A DNA stretch of 64,000 bases from Comamonas sp. Y33R10-2 (GTDB lineage Bacteria > Pseudomonadota > Gammaproteobacteria > Burkholderiales > Burkholderiaceae_C): assembly GCF_019355935.1 (NCBI RefSeq), contig NZ_CP079925.1, positions 496,001 through 560,000 of the forward strand, written 5' to 3'. How positions within the stretch are numbered: position 1 is the first letter of the stretch; every line of letters begins with the position of its first letter. This document shows positions 18,598 to 29,106 of the stretch, in pieces. The notes beneath the pieces are model-generated. The model searched no databases, was not told where the DNA came from, and saw only the letters and a program-made list of their open reading frames with translations. Both the position numbers and the translations under genes were made by a program.

Positions 18598-18954
18598 ATG
18601 AGCGCACTTTATCGACTGACGCTTGCCGCTGTAATGCTCGCTGCAGGTGGGCCTGCCTTGGCGGGTGACTGGCAAATTTGTGACCTGAAAGTGCAGGTGC
18701 TCGAAAAGCAAAGTGGCGGCGGGCAGTTGCAGGCTCTTGTGCTTGCGGCTCGCTCTAAAGGACAAGCTGAATGCCCGCAGCCAGGAGCGGCGTTGAGCTT
18801 TAGGCCTGAGACCGCGGACTACCAAAGCGAGTTGCCGCGGCGCAAATGGCCCAAAGCTGGCAGCACAGTGACTGTGCGCTATCGCTATCTGGACGGTGAA
18901 TGCAAGAGTCGGGGCCCTTGCCGCATTGAGCATTACTCGCCTGTACTTCGCTGA
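18598..18954 (+). CDS. Hypothetical secreted protein, 118 residues
   Basis: An N-terminal signal peptide (ALYRLTLAAVMLAAGGPALAG) with an ALAG cleavage site precedes an approximately 95-residue mature region containing four Cys (ICDL, AECP, GECKS, GPCR), spaced so that two disulfides are plausible. The strand-rich pattern and small size suggest a compact periplasmic domain. No family is recognised. The next gene, purT, is probably expressed separately. Confidence 0.6.
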   Translation: MSALYRLTLAAVMLAAGGPALAGDWQICDLKVQVLEKQSGGGQLQALVLAARSKGQAECPQPGAALSFRPETADYQSELPRRKWPKAGSTVTVRYRYLDGECKSRGPCRIEHYSPVLR

Positions 18955-19090
18955 AATTTTGAAGAAAACAGGCTGTAGTCCAATATAAGTAAGCACTAGA
19001 TGCTAATAAATTGATAGTGCTTTGCGTTGCAAAAAGACGTTTCTGCTCGCCTATGATCAGGGCTTGTCCCAATACATGCAGGATGCAACG

Positions 19091-20311
19091 ATGACCACTT
19101 TAGGAACCCCTCTTTCCCCCAATGCCACCAAAGTAATGCTGCTGGGCAGCGGTGAATTAGGCAAGGAAGTGCTAATTGCACTGCAACGTTTGGGCGTGGA
19201 AACTATTGCGGTGGACCGTTACGAAAACGCGCCCGGCCAGCAAGTAGCCCATCACGCGCGCACCATCACCATGAGCGATCCTGCGCAGCTCAAAGCACTG
19301 ATTGAGGAAGTTAAGCCCGATCTGGTTGTGCCCGAGATTGAAGCCATTGCAACGCCCATGCTCGAAGAGCTGGAAGCGGCTGGCGTCATTACCTGCATTC
19401 CCACCGCCCGCGCCACGCGCCTGACGATGGATCGCGAAGGCATTCGCCGCCTGGCAGCTGAGACTTTGGGCTTGCCCACCAGCCCCTATCGTTTTTGCGA
19501 CTCGCTGCAAGAGCTGCAAGCCGCTATTGATGGCACGGACGGAGGTAGCGCCATTGGCTACCCCTGCGTGGTCAAGCCGGTGATGAGTAGCTCGGGTAAA
19601 GGCCAGAGCAAGATTGATGGCGCAGCCGATGTGGCCGCCGCTTGGGATTACGCCATGGCCGGTGGCCGAGTGGCCAAGGGCCGCGTCATCGTCGAAGGCT
19701 TTATCGATTTTGACTACGAAATCACCCAGCTCACCGTGCGTGCCAAGGGTGTGAATGGTGAGGTCGAAACCCACTTTTGCGACCCTGTTGGCCACATCCA
19801 GCAAGCGGGTGACTATGTGGAGAGTTGGCAGCCGCACCCCATGCACCCCGCAGCGCTGGAAAAGTCGCGCCAAATTTCCAAGGCTGTGACGGACAACTTG
19901 GGCGGCTTGGGCCTGTTTGGCGTAGAGCTATTTGTGAAGGGCGTGCAAGTCTGGTTCAGCGAAGTTTCACCGCGTCCGCATGACACCGGTCTGGTCACCT
20001 TGATTACGCAGTGGCAAAGCGAGTTTGAACTGCACGCCCGCGCTATTTTGGGTTTGCCTGTAGATGCGAGCCTGCGCAATCCCGGTGCCAGTGCCGTGAT
20101 CTATGGCGGTCAAGATGCGCAAGGCTTGGTGTTTGATGGCGTCGATGAAGCCTTGGCCATTCCCGGTACCGACATTCGCCTGTTTGGCAAACCCGAGAGC
20201 TTTGTGAAGCGCCGCATGGGCGTGGCGCTGGCTCGCGCTGCCGATGTAGAGCAGGCGCGTGTGAACGCCAAGCTGTCTGCCAGCAAGGTCAAGCCACGTT
20301 TGCCCCTGTAA
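19091..20311 (+). CDS. purT: Formate-dependent phosphoribosylglycinamide formyltransferase
   Basis: A 406-residue ATP-grasp enzyme that makes formylglycinamide ribonucleotide from GAR, formate and ATP, replacing the folate-dependent step of purine synthesis. The N-terminal block [13 protein letters not shown], then [17 protein letters not shown] and the ATP-grasp segment [16 protein letters not shown] are clear. The ATG at 19091 matches the family start; further in-frame ATGs at 19022-19076 lack support. It is followed by a strong terminator, so it is probably monocistronic. Confidence 0.96.
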   Translation: MTTLGTPLSPNATKVMLLGSGELGKEVLIALQRLGVETIAVDRYENAPGQQVAHHARTITMSDPAQLKALIEEVKPDLVVPEIEAIATPMLEELEAAGVITCIPTARATRLTMDREGIRRLAAETLGLPTSPYRFCDSLQELQAAIDGTDGGSAIGYPCVVKPVMSSSGKGQSKIDGAADVAAAWDYAMAGGRVAKGRVIVEGFIDFDYEITQLTVRAKGVNGEVETHFCDPVGHIQQAGDYVESWQPHPMHPAALEKSRQISKAVTDNLGGLGLFGVELFVKGVQVWFSEVSPRPHDTGLVTLITQWQSEFELHARAILGLPVDASLRNPGASAVIYGGQDAQGLVFDGVDEALAIPGTDIRLFGKPESFVKRRMGVALARAADVEQARVNAKLSASKVKPRLPL

Positions 20312-20325
20312 TAACGACGAACTTA

Positions 20326-20360
20326 AAAAAGCCACAGCGCTCAAGGTTGTGGCTTTTTTT
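20326..20360 (+). terminator. Intrinsic terminator after purT
   Basis: AAAAAGCCACA (20326-20336) pairs with TGTGGCTTTTT (20348-20358) and ends in a run of seven T. Confidence 0.9.
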
Positions 20361-20482
20361 CATGGTTTATACCGATATTGATGTGTAGGCTTAAATCTAT
20401 TTATTTTGTAGTTCTGTTTATGAGTGTTTTCATTTGAAATATAAGTTTTTAAATGTAATCAATTTGAATAAACAGGATTTCT

Positions 20483-22018
20483 ATGGCTACAGCAACAGTG
20501 CCGCGCAGCACCCATGATTCCGTTGAGCAGATCTTGCGAGAGCAAGCACGTTTTGCAGACCGACTGGTGTTGGGCATCATGGCGCTGGGCTGGCTGGGTG
20601 CCTTAGTTGCTGGGTGGTGGTTTGACGGACTGCTATTCGCACTAATGGGCGGTGGTTTGCTGTGCGGGCTGGCGCTGCTGTGCCATGCGGTGGCACCAGG
20701 CTCGAAGCTGACTCGACATGCACTGTCCATGCTGGGCATGCTCATGGTCGGCCTGCTGATCCAGCTGTCAGTGGGACAGCCGGAGCTGCACTTTGCTGTC
20801 TTCGTTTTTTTGGCTTTTTTGCTGGTCTATAAAGATCCGTGGCCCATCGTGACGGCCGCGGCCACCATTGCCGTTCACCATGTGCTGTTTGATCGGCTGC
20901 AGTTGGCGGGTCTCCCGGTGTATTGCCTGACGCAGCCGAGTTTTGCGCTGGTCTTGTTGCACGCGCTGTTTGTCGTGATTCAGACTACGGTTGAGTTGGT
21001 GATCGCCGTGGGTTTGCAGCGCATGGCCATTACGGCGGCGGAGCTGCAGGCGCTTTGCCAAACCAATAAGTCCGGAATGCTCAGCCTGGATGCAGAGCAC
21101 ACTGTCGTGCATAGCAGCGAAGGAAAAGCCGTGCAAATGGCGCTTCAGCAACTGCAGGTGGTGGTGCGCACGGCCATGGATTCAGCTAGTGCCGTGCACG
21201 CAGCAGCGCAGGAAATTCATCAGGGAAGTGATTTTCAGGCTACGCAGTCTAAAGAGATTGTTGCGGAGGTCGCAGGCAGCACACAGCGCATGGCGCATAT
21301 CCGTGAGCAGTCGCTGATGACAGTGGAGGAAACCATTCGGCTGGATGCCACGGCCCAGCAAGTGTGTGAGGGCGTGAAAGGCTGCGGAGCGGTGTTGGAG
21401 CAGATCGTGGGCAATATGCAGCAAACGCAGAAAGCCGCACAGGAGATTGCAGAGATCGTGGCACTGATTGACTCAATCGCCTTTCAGACCAATTTGCTGG
21501 CGCTCAATGCTGCAGTAGAAGCTGCCCGAGCGGGTGAACAAGGCAAAGGATTCGCGGTAGTGGCTGCTGAAGTGCGAACGTTGGCGCAGAGCACGGCGGC
21601 CTCCTCCAAAGAAGTGCGCCAGCGCATCAACCAGTCGTTGGCATCCACGGAAGATGGGGTGGGTCTGGTGCGTCAGGCATCGACGCAGATGCAGCGCGTG
21701 CTGGCGCAAACAGAGGCCGTTCCGCAACTGGTCGTTCAGCTCTCGCAATTGACGCGTGAACAAACAGACAGCCTGACCGCCAGTGTGCAAAGCATGCAGC
21801 ATATTGACCAGTTGAGTCAGGACAATGCTACGGAAGTTGCCCATGCCCGAGAGCATGCCCAGCATTTGCTGGAGCAGGCCCGAGTGTTGCAGGAGGTGGT
21901 AGAGCGCTTTGGCGACAAGGCCGCCGCGCAGCTAGTAGTTGCGCAAAGACCGATCAAGATTCACGCCCATCAAGAGCCGGCCGCACCGCCTTTGTCGGGG
22001 CAGTTCAAACTAGCCTAA
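20483..22018 (+). CDS. Methyl-accepting chemotaxis protein with multi-pass membrane sensor
   Basis: A 511-residue receptor. Instead of a periplasmic ligand domain flanked by two helices, the N-terminal roughly 180 residues form about five or six membrane helices. They carry a conserved-looking HF...LVYKDPWP segment (residues 103-121) and [16 protein letters not shown] (132-147), a pattern also seen in front of some GGDEF and kinase proteins. No HAMP domain is evident. The cytoplasmic signalling hairpin has the tip sequence [22 protein letters not shown] and [16 protein letters not shown], so it should couple to CheA/CheW. No che genes are nearby. Confidence 0.93.
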   Translation: MATATVPRSTHDSVEQILREQARFADRLVLGIMALGWLGALVAGWWFDGLLFALMGGGLLCGLALLCHAVAPGSKLTRHALSMLGMLMVGLLIQLSVGQPELHFAVFVFLAFLLVYKDPWPIVTAAATIAVHHVLFDRLQLAGLPVYCLTQPSFALVLLHALFVVIQTTVELVIAVGLQRMAITAAELQALCQTNKSGMLSLDAEHTVVHSSEGKAVQMALQQLQVVVRTAMDSASAVHAAAQEIHQGSDFQATQSKEIVAEVAGSTQRMAHIREQSLMTVEETIRLDATAQQVCEGVKGCGAVLEQIVGNMQQTQKAAQEIAEIVALIDSIAFQTNLLALNAAVEAARAGEQGKGFAVVAAEVRTLAQSTAASSKEVRQRINQSLASTEDGVGLVRQASTQMQRVLAQTEAVPQLVVQLSQLTREQTDSLTASVQSMQHIDQLSQDNATEVAHAREHAQHLLEQARVLQEVVERFGDKAAAQLVVAQRPIKIHAHQEPAAPPLSGQFKLA

Positions 22019-22059
22019 TCGGCTTTCAGGCTTGTGCAATAGCTCGACTGTCGGGCGCG

Positions 22060-22701
22060 TTAAGCCCCAAGGTGGCTCACCGGGGCTGGTGCATCGTGGG
22101 CAGTGCTGGCTGGGCTGCGTTCCTCGGCTGGGGGCGTAGGCATACCGCCTCGCCAGCGGCGAATAACGCGCTGGAAGATCAAAGAGTTGGGAATCTGCAG
22201 CAGGTTGGGCACGCCTGCAGGTGCGCTGTCATCTTGCAAGGTGATGTAGAGCATGTTGAGGTCAATCACGCGGCCCTTTGCGCCGGGCTTTTCGGCGGTA
22301 TCCAGCACCTCGATATAGTCGCCCAGCCTAAACGGGCTGACGGTGACGATTAACAGCGCACAAAAAAGGTTGGAGAGCACGCTCCATGCGGCAAAAAAGG
22401 CAACTGCCCCTACGGTCGCGAAGCTGGTAAAGGCCGTCCACAGCACGGTGGCAGACATGCCCATACGCTCCAAAATCGCCAAAATGGCTGCAGCAATAAT
22501 GATCCAGCGGAACACGCCGCGTAGCGGCATCAGCAGCTCGTGCGGCAGATCGTAAGCCCTGCCAGCGCGCAAGACGATGCGCTTGATCAGCCAGTTGATG
22601 ATCCAAGCGACAAGGATGATGAGAAGAATTTGAACCCCGGGAACGAGGATTTCAAGCCAATCCTGCATCCATTCGGGCAGATGCATTTGAAGACGACGCA
22701 T
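22060..22701 (-). CDS. Small-conductance mechanosensitive channel (MscS family), short form
   Basis: A 213-residue inner-membrane protein. Hydrophobic helices are at about 18-43, 63-83 and 86-110; the last is a Gly/Ala-rich pore-like helix followed by FRLGDYIEV, the typical MscS beta-domain entry. It is shorter than E. coli MscS (286 residues) and ends in a Pro/Ala-rich tail without a full C-terminal cage. ATG 22701 is used; the in-frame TTG six bases further out is less likely. It is convergent with the chemotaxis gene, 41 bp away. Confidence 0.88.
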   Translation of the reverse strand: MRRLQMHLPEWMQDWLEILVPGVQILLIILVAWIINWLIKRIVLRAGRAYDLPHELLMPLRGVFRWIIIAAAILAILERMGMSATVLWTAFTSFATVGAVAFFAAWSVLSNLFCALLIVTVSPFRLGDYIEVLDTAEKPGAKGRVIDLNMLYITLQDDSAPAGVPNLLQIPNSLIFQRVIRRWRGGMPTPPAEERSPASTAHDAPAPVSHLGA

Positions 22702-22873
22702 AACCAATTACTCAAGAAAAACAGCAAAGGTCCACTCAGAAGAGCAGACGAAGGAATACCGCGATCCTAGCGTTTCTTGATAACAGAGGCGTAAAGTGCA
22801 GGATGTATACGTGAATCAGGCATAGCCCAAGTCAGGGGTCGCCAAGAGAGGGCAGACTCGGCTTTGCAGGGCG

Positions 22874-23926
22874 TTAAATTTGTCTTTGTTCGATGGTATC
22901 CATCTGCATCTCAAAGCTGAAGAATCGGTTGCGCCCTTGAGATTTGGCCGCGTACAAGGCTTCATCAGCGCGCATGAGCATGGATTCCGCACTGGTGTGC
23001 TCGTCAGGGATGCAGGTGGTAATGCCACCAGAGAGCGTGAGCAAAATTTCCTCGTCAGAGCCAGCAGGACGAAATTTGAGGAACTTCAGCATTTGCCCCA
23101 GCGCGCGGGCAAAAGTCATAGCGCCTGAGCGAGGTGTGTTGGGAAGTACAAGGGCAAATTCTTCACCGCCATAGCGCGCCGCAATATCGCGCGGGCGCAC
23201 GCAAACTTCACGCAGCAGGCGGCCCACTTGCCTAAGGCATTCATCACCCTGAACATGGCCGTAGGTGTCGTTAAAGCGTTTGAAGTGATCCAAGTCGCAG
23301 AGCATTAGCGTCAAAGGCTTGCCTTCACGTCTTGCGGCGGTAATTTCGGCATGCAGGATACGATCGAGACCGCGGCGGTTAACTATGCCGGTCAAGGCAT
23401 CAAGCTCCACCATTTCATTGAGCTTTTGATTGGCCAGATGCAGCTCTGCAGAAACACTTACTAAGCGGCGGCGCATGTCCAGCAGGCGGCGCATAGCGCG
23501 TAGTTTGGCAACCAGAACAATGGGTTTGACGGGTTTGACCAAGTAGTCGTCACCACCGGCTTCAATGCCGCGCCAGACGTCCAGATCGTTATCCAGACCT
23601 GAGAGAAAAATAATGGGCGTCCATTCGCCAGGTTCGGCCTCGCGCAGTTGGCGGGCGACCCAGTAGCCATCTTCGCCGGGTAGGCGAATGTCTAGCAGCA
23701 CTAGATCGGGGCGCTCACTGCGGAACAGCGCTAATGCCGACCGACCGTTCTCGGCTTCTAAAACCTGTGTGACACCTGCTTGATGCAATTCAGAAACCAG
23801 TGCTGCGCGCATGACGGCTTGATCTTCAACCACTAGGACGGAGAACGGCGCTGCTGAATCCGGAGAGGAAAAGCGAGCGCTACTGGGTTCAATAGCGGAT
23901 GAGGCGGAAGACGTCAAAGTGTTCAT
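22874..23926 (-). CDS. Response regulator with GGDEF domain (diguanylate cyclase)
   Basis: A 350-residue REC-GGDEF protein that should make cyclic di-GMP when phosphorylated. The receiver domain has the phosphoacceptor Asp79 in LVLLDIRLPGEDG and a DYLVKPV switch. A coiled-coil linker precedes the cyclase domain, which has the active-site GGEEF preceded by an RPRD inhibitory site five residues upstream, so product feedback is expected. No cognate histidine kinase is adjacent. The minus-strand gap of 166 bp separates it from mscS. Confidence 0.95.
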   Translation of the reverse strand: MNTLTSSASSAIEPSSARFSSPDSAAPFSVLVVEDQAVMRAALVSELHQAGVTQVLEAENGRSALALFRSERPDLVLLDIRLPGEDGYWVARQLREAEPGEWTPIIFLSGLDNDLDVWRGIEAGGDDYLVKPVKPIVLVAKLRAMRRLLDMRRRLVSVSAELHLANQKLNEMVELDALTGIVNRRGLDRILHAEITAARREGKPLTLMLCDLDHFKRFNDTYGHVQGDECLRQVGRLLREVCVRPRDIAARYGGEEFALVLPNTPRSGAMTFARALGQMLKFLKFRPAGSDEEILLTLSGGITTCIPDEHTSAESMLMRADEALYAAKSQGRNRFFSFEMQMDTIEQRQI

Positions 23927-24046
23927 GTGGCGTAAGCTAAAACGAGGTCAAGCCAAATTAGTCAATCAGTTGTAAGTGCTTGCAATATTTCGTTACTTTA
24001 TACACTTGTTCTTAGAGACGTTTCCTGCAAACTGCGTGCGTTTAGC

Positions 24047-25075
24047 TCAGGCCAGTGCGAGTGTGGAATAAGCCTTACACGCCTTATCGTGCCAGACTAC
24101 AAAAGCCTGTGTTTCTGGGCATGTGGTGGTGCTGCCTAGTTGATCGAGATAACGGCAAGCCGCGTATTGGGTCGACTGTTCCTCATACATATCAACCCAG
24201 TGCTGTCGTGCAGCTTGGTGGCTTGTTTGCACAGGCCAGTGCCGCTCTTGGCTAGATAGACCACTCAAGCCCATACGCCAAGGTTTGCCACTGACGCGAG
24301 CTCGAAAGCATTGCTGCTTGGCGCAAAGTAAGGCGTAAAGCGGGTCAACCTCTAGCTGATTGAAAAGGGTTTGCGTTTCAGGGGCGTTGGGTGCAAAAGT
24401 GGCATGCGTCACGATGATGCGCAGGCCCTTGGGCGTCTCGTATACGCGCAGCCCCCAGTCGGGGTGTGCTGCTGAGAATTCCTGCACCTTTGCCAAAGCT
24501 GTTTCGATAGGGCTTCGTTGGTTGGAGTCATTGCGGATTTCCTGGCGGGCATGAAACCACTTGCGCACGCCTGACCAGAAGATCAGGCCGATGCTGGCAA
24601 TAATCAGCATCAATACTGCCAGCCCTAGGCTCCAGACCATCGGTGTGACCCACAGCCAAGGTAAGGCCAGAGCCAGCAAGAGGGTGGAGATGACAGGGAA
24701 ATGGGGAGGCTTTTTCTTTTGCGGAAAATCCATATCCGCAATAGCCACATTCTCTGTATTGAGGCACTGCGCGCCATAGCTGTTGCGTGTCATGACCGTA
24801 GGCCCGCTGCGCTCCAGCACTTCCTCGCGAATGGGAGTGCTGCCGTCCAGCCCATATTCACCCATCCATTCCATGCGCTCGAAATCTGAGGGCAGGTTGC
24901 GCTCTACGGCGGCGTTGAGGGCCGCATCCAGTGCTTGCTGCGCGCGCTGCTGGGCATGGGTGTGTGCGTCGTGCTCGCTGCGGTCAGACCAACCCCAGCG
25001 CTGGACGGTGACACCATGGCGAATGCCGGTTTGGTGGCGCAATTTTGCTTGCGCCCAGTACTGAGGGATCTGCAT
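24047..25075 (-). CDS. Hypothetical membrane protein, 342 residues
   Basis: A protein with two adjacent hydrophobic segments near residues 127-148 and 149-172, flanked by a soluble, charged N-terminal region and a long soluble C-terminal region with many Gln and His residues. There is no signal peptide. It starts 57 bp downstream of the adjacent methyltransferase gene and may be cotranscribed with it. I recognise no family and assign no function. Confidence 0.6.
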   Translation of the reverse strand: MQIPQYWAQAKLRHQTGIRHGVTVQRWGWSDRSEHDAHTHAQQRAQQALDAALNAAVERNLPSDFERMEWMGEYGLDGSTPIREEVLERSGPTVMTRNSYGAQCLNTENVAIADMDFPQKKKPPHFPVISTLLLALALPWLWVTPMVWSLGLAVLMLIIASIGLIFWSGVRKWFHARQEIRNDSNQRSPIETALAKVQEFSAAHPDWGLRVYETPKGLRIIVTHATFAPNAPETQTLFNQLEVDPLYALLCAKQQCFRARVSGKPWRMGLSGLSSQERHWPVQTSHQAARQHWVDMYEEQSTQYAACRYLDQLGSTTTCPETQAFVVWHDKACKAYSTLALA

Positions 25076-25132
25076 GTTAGCCAGTATAGCCAGCCAGCAT
25101 TGAGGTCAACCCAGCGGTTAAGCGGCAATCAA

Positions 25133-25930
25133 TCAGCTGCCAAAAGCGTGAATGACAGAGGGCTTTGCTGTGACGAAGGCCTGCTCTTCATCGCTGAGAT
25201 TTTGATGATGATGCGGCGTGATCAGGTACAGGTTCTGGTCTGCGCAGAGCTGTGCCAGATGCTGGGGGGATGTCACATTGATGGTGATCTCACCGGCGAT
25301 CAGCGTGAACGGAAAGGGCGTATTTTTGTAGCGCTCAATGATGCTTGCGCCTTGAGCATTCAGTATCTGCGTGCGGTGATCGATAACGCGATAGCCGGCC
25401 TGATAGAACATGCTGCGCGCATCAAAGTCGGTGAAAAAGCGCAGGTGCGTGAAGTCGAGCAAGCCCCAGTTTCGATACTGCCAGTGCCCGTGCAGTGCGT
25501 CGCAGAGCAAAAAGAGGTTGGATACGTTGGGCAGGCTGACCAGAATGTGTGCATCGTCAGCAATGATGCGGTTGAGCCCCTTGAGTAATTGCCAAGGGTT
25601 GACTAGATGCTCAAGCACATCAAACAGGCATACCAGATCGAATGGCTGCTTGAGTCCCAAGGAAGGGAAATCGACAGATTCTACGTCTTGCTCGATGACT
25701 TGATCGAAGTGCTGGCGGGCGTGAGCGGCCGCCTGAGCATTGAATTCACAGCCCCAAAGCTGGCTGTGTGGAAATTGGCTGCGTAGTGCGTGCCCGACAC
25801 CACCCGATCCACATCCGATATCCAGCGCCACCTGAGGGGGGCGCTGGATCATGGCTAAACACTCTGGCCTGGGATTGAATGCATAAACGTATTCACGTTC
25901 TTCCCGATCTTGCCAGAGGTATTGAGTCAT
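25133..25930 (-). CDS. Class I SAM-dependent methyltransferase
   Basis: A 265-residue enzyme with the Rossmann fold glycine-rich motif DIGCGSGGVG at about residues 37-46. An acidic residue in CEFNAQAA lies at the end of the second strand, and LVCLFDVLEHLVNP is the motif IV region, as in Methyltransf_11/UbiE-like folds. The acceptor is unknown. Its start is 13 bp from the end of lysS on the same strand, so it probably forms an operon with it. Confidence 0.85.
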   Translation of the reverse strand: MTQYLWQDREEREYVYAFNPRPECLAMIQRPPQVALDIGCGSGGVGHALRSQFPHSQLWGCEFNAQAAAHARQHFDQVIEQDVESVDFPSLGLKQPFDLVCLFDVLEHLVNPWQLLKGLNRIIADDAHILVSLPNVSNLFLLCDALHGHWQYRNWGLLDFTHLRFFTDFDARSMFYQAGYRVIDHRTQILNAQGASIIERYKNTPFPFTLIAGEITINVTSPQHLAQLCADQNLYLITPHHHQNLSDEEQAFVTAKPSVIHAFGS

Positions 25931-25943
25931 GTTGCCTTGTAGA

Positions 25944-27488
25944 TTAGACCTCGCGGCGCAAAGCAGGGAACAAAATCACATCGCGGATGCTTGCGCTGTC
26001 GGTCAGCAGCATCATAAAGCGGTCAATGCCGATACCGCAGCCGCCTGTGGGAGGCATGCCGTATTCCAGTGCGCGCACAAAGTCGTGGTCGAAGTACATG
26101 GCTTCGTCGTCGCCGCTGTCCTTGGCATCCACCTGCGCGTTGAAACGTGCAGCTTGGTCTTCGGCGTCGTTCAACTCCGAGAAACCATTGCCGAATTCGC
26201 GGCCGGTGATGTAGAGCTCAAAGCGCTCAGTCACTTCGGGGCGCTCGTCATTGGCGCGGGCCAGTGGCGAGATTTCGGTGGGGTGCTCCATGATGAAGGT
26301 GGGGTTCCACAGCTTGTCTTCCACCACTTCTTCGAAGTACAGCACCTGCAGGCTGGCCAGTGTGCGGGTGGACAGCTTGTTCTTTTCTTCGTTCATGCCC
26401 AGCTTCTTGAGGGCATTGGTCAGCCAGTCACGGTTGGTGACGTTGTCGCCGGCTTCGGTGAACTTGATGATGGCTTCTGGAATGGTCAAGCGCTCGAAAG
26501 GCTTGGTTAAGTCCACGGGCTTGCCGCCGTAGGTCAGCTCCAGCGTACCCACGGCCTTCATGGCGGCGTCGCGGATCAGCGCTTCGGTGTAGTCCATCAG
26601 GTCTTGGTAGTTCCAGTAGGCTGCGTAGAACTCCATCATGGTGAACTCGGGGTTGTGACGCACCGAGATACCTTCGTTACGGAAGTTGCGGTTGATCTCG
26701 AACACGCGCTCAAAGCCGCCGACGATCAGGCGCTTCAAGTACAGCTCGGGCGCAATGCGCAGGTACATCTCTTGGTCCAGAGCGTTGTGGTGCGTGACGA
26801 AGGGCTTGGCATTAGCACCACCGGGGATGGGGTGCAGCATGGGAGTTTCGACTTCCAGGAAGCCGTGCTCGACCATGAAATCACGAATGCCAGACACAGC
26901 CTTGCTACGGGCCACAAAGCGCTTGCGGGCTTCTTCGTCGGTCATCAGATCGACGTAGCGCTGACGCACCTTTTGTTCCAGATCGGCCATGCCGTGGAAT
27001 TTGTCGGGCATGGGGCGCAGGCTCTTGGTGAGCATACGAATCTTGGTGGCTTTGATCGACAGCTCACCAGTCTTGGTCTTCATCAGCTGACCTTCAACGG
27101 CAATGATGTCGCCTAGGTCCCACTTCTTGAAGTCGGCATAGACCTCTTCACCCACGGTGTCGCGGGTCACATAGGCCTGAATGCGGCCGGTGGCGTCTTG
27201 AATAGTGGCAAAGCTGGCCTTGCCCATGACGCGCTTGAGCATCATGCGCCCGGCTACGCTGACGGATGCAGCTGCGGCGTCCAGCTCATCGGCTTCCTTG
27301 TTGCCATGCTCGGCGATCAGCGCAGCAGCGCGGTGCTCAGGCTTGAAGTCGTTGGGGAAAGCAACGCCGCCAGTTGCCTTGCTGTTTTCACGCAAGGCTT
27401 TGAGTTTTTCGCGGCGCTCAGCGATGAGTTTGTTTTCGTCCTGAGGGGCGGTGTTTTCGGCCGCAGAAGAGATGTTTTGTTCAGTCAT
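25944..27488 (-). CDS. lysS: Lysyl-tRNA synthetase, class II
   Basis: A 514-residue enzyme that charges tRNA-Lys. An OB-fold anticodon-binding domain (about residues 70-180) is followed by the class II catalytic core: motif 2 region [16 protein letters not shown] and motif 3 [15 protein letters not shown] near the C-terminus. The N-terminal about 40 residues form the usual charged helix. The ATG at 27488 gives the usual LysS N-terminus. The methyltransferase gene follows 13 bp downstream. Confidence 0.98.
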   Translation of the reverse strand: MTEQNISSAAENTAPQDENKLIAERREKLKALRENSKATGGVAFPNDFKPEHRAAALIAEHGNKEADELDAAAASVSVAGRMMLKRVMGKASFATIQDATGRIQAYVTRDTVGEEVYADFKKWDLGDIIAVEGQLMKTKTGELSIKATKIRMLTKSLRPMPDKFHGMADLEQKVRQRYVDLMTDEEARKRFVARSKAVSGIRDFMVEHGFLEVETPMLHPIPGGANAKPFVTHHNALDQEMYLRIAPELYLKRLIVGGFERVFEINRNFRNEGISVRHNPEFTMMEFYAAYWNYQDLMDYTEALIRDAAMKAVGTLELTYGGKPVDLTKPFERLTIPEAIIKFTEAGDNVTNRDWLTNALKKLGMNEEKNKLSTRTLASLQVLYFEEVVEDKLWNPTFIMEHPTEISPLARANDERPEVTERFELYITGREFGNGFSELNDAEDQAARFNAQVDAKDSGDDEAMYFDHDFVRALEYGMPPTGGCGIGIDRFMMLLTDSASIRDVILFPALRREV

Positions 27489-27741
27489 GACAAGAGAGCG
27501 CCAGCGACAAGCGCCGGGTTAAGACCACAAGGGAATGATGAGAGCCGGCAAGGATTGCGCAGCCCGAAACCGGAGATTTTAAGTTTTTTGGCTAAGCTGC
27601 GGCGCGGAGCCGGGCAAAGCGCTGACTGCAGATGCGGTATGGCTTGCATTGGTCGCAGTAATTCATCTCAAAAATACGGCAATTACTATAAAAAGTAGAG
27701 CAAATAGTCTATGTTTTTATTAGACTTCAGTCGCATTTCTA
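27489..27741. repeat. Gap upstream of lysS with diverged AT-rich inverted repeat
   Basis: This 253-bp minus-strand gap holds no gene. An imperfect palindrome pairs AGTCTA (about 27698) with TAGACT (about 27719) in an AT-rich setting that resembles the dispersed repeat family. It presumably also holds the lysS promoter. Confidence 0.35.
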
Positions 27742-28389
27742 TCAATTTTTTGTAGATGGCGTGCCCGCAATGCCGCTTTGATCAAGAACGTCTGCAATCA
27801 GCTCAAGCCTGAGCAGCGGGGAGTCTAAGGTCATGAGCTGCTGCTTGATGCGCACCGGCAGTGGCAGCATCTCCGTCCAGCGATTAGCAACCCAAGCGCA
27901 GTCTTGCATTTGCTCAAACGTGGGTAGTTGGGCATGTTCGGGGTCGCTTCCGTGCACATTCAGCAGGGCTTGCGCTAGGGCGTAGGCGGTGCTGCGCAAA
28001 TGGGGCGGAACGGCGATATGAGAGTCTGCTGGCAGCATGTTGACATCGGCTACCCACAAGCCGTGGGGCAGTTGCCAGCAGTGCTGAATATGAAAGCGCT
28101 GCGAGCCTTTGCATTGCAGATGCAGCAGGCCGGGCTGGGGCGAATCGAGTTGGGTAATGTGGGCCAGCACCCCTTCGGCGTGAAGTTGCTCTGTTTGGGA
28201 GCCGGCTTTGCGCACCTCTTGGCCCGATTGAAGTGCGACAACGCCAAAGGGCGCGCCAGTTTGCTGGCATTTGCGAGCCATATCCAGATAGCGCACTTCA
28301 AAGACCTGCAGGCTCAGCAAGCCTTCAGGAAGCAGCACGGTGTTCAGCGGGAACAAGGGCAGGGAGTGCAGACTTTGCGTATCAGTCAT
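27742..28389 (-). CDS. Lon-protease substrate-binding-domain protein (LON_substr_bdg family)
   Basis: A 215-residue stand-alone N-terminal Lon-like domain with the family opening LPLFPLNTVLLPEGLLSLQVFEVRYL and later FGVVAL. It lacks the ATPase and protease modules, so it is not a protease itself. Such proteins are common in proteobacteria and poorly characterised. It diverges from the YggT gene with a 60-bp intervening region that must hold both promoters. Confidence 0.9.
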   Translation of the reverse strand: MTDTQSLHSLPLFPLNTVLLPEGLLSLQVFEVRYLDMARKCQQTGAPFGVVALQSGQEVRKAGSQTEQLHAEGVLAHITQLDSPQPGLLHLQCKGSQRFHIQHCWQLPHGLWVADVNMLPADSHIAVPPHLRSTAYALAQALLNVHGSDPEHAQLPTFEQMQDCAWVANRWTEMLPLPVRIKQQLMTLDSPLLRLELIADVLDQSGIAGTPSTKN

Positions 28390-28449
28390 GGTGCCCGGCT
28401 ATCATCCCACGAATAGGCGAAGCGTTCGCTGCTTACTGAATTGGGTCAC

Positions 28450-29022
28450 ATGCTGTTTGAAATTGTTTTATTCCTGCTGGACGTTATTGTTGGGTTGATT
28501 ACCGGCGCTTGCCTGCTGCGCATGTATATGCAGGCGCAGCGTGTGCCGTTTGGCAACCCTGTAGGGCAGCTGGTGTTTGCCTTGAGCGACTGGATTGTGA
28601 TGCCGCTGCGCAAGATTGTTCCGGCCAAAGGCCGCTGGGATCAATCAAGCCTGCTGGCTGCTTTTTTGCTGCAGCTGACTCAGATGCTGCTGATCTGGCT
28701 GCTCATGGGGGCCAAAAGCACGATGTTGGCCTTGCCTTGGCTGGCTTTGTGCGGACTGCTCAAAGTCATCTTGTCCGGCATGGTGGGCATTTTGCTGGTC
28801 TTCGTTATTCTTTCCTGGGTGCAGCCTCATTCGCCCGTCTACGGTGTATTGCAGCGCTTGTCTGATCCGCTGGTCGCTCCCATCCGCAAGGTCGTGCCCT
28901 TGATTGGCAATGTGGATTTTTCGTCGCTGATTGCTTTGATTATTTTGCAGGTGCTGCTGATGGTGCTGACCTATGTACAGGGCGGTGGACTGGTAACAAT
29001 TGTAGGGCTGGTTGGGCACTGA
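28450..29022 (+). CDS. YggT family membrane protein
   Basis: A 190-residue protein made of two YggT repeats. Each has a hydrophobic helix followed by a conserved segment of the kind SDWIVMPLRKIVPAKG (first, about residues 36-51) and SDPLVAPIRKVVPLIG (second, about 138-153). Homologues are inner-membrane proteins of uncertain role in osmotic tolerance and cell division. ATG 28450 is preferred over the TTG nine bases upstream. It shares a bidirectional terminator with accD. Confidence 0.92.
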   Translation: MLFEIVLFLLDVIVGLITGACLLRMYMQAQRVPFGNPVGQLVFALSDWIVMPLRKIVPAKGRWDQSSLLAAFLLQLTQMLLIWLLMGAKSTMLALPWLALCGLLKVILSGMVGILLVFVILSWVQPHSPVYGVLQRLSDPLVAPIRKVVPLIGNVDFSSLIALIILQVLLMVLTYVQGGGLVTIVGLVGH

Positions 29023-29044
29023 AAACGCCCCTCAGACTGGTATG

Positions 29045-29087
29045 AAAAAAGCGGCTAGCCCAGATAAATTCTGGACTAGCCGCTTTT
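29045..29087. terminator. Bidirectional intrinsic terminator between yggT-family gene and accD
   Basis: GCGGCTAG (29051-29058) pairs with CTAGCCGC (29076-29083), with an inner CCAGA/TCTGG stem. A-runs on the left and T-runs on the right give T-tracts on both strands, so it can end both convergent transcripts. Confidence 0.85.
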
Positions 29088-29106
29088 CTTTTGATAGCGA
29101 GGAGGC

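Noticed and set aside
18955..19090. Purine riboswitch or PurR operator upstream of purT
   Set aside because: No purine-riboswitch core or PurR-like box could be recognised in the short, AT-rich gap.
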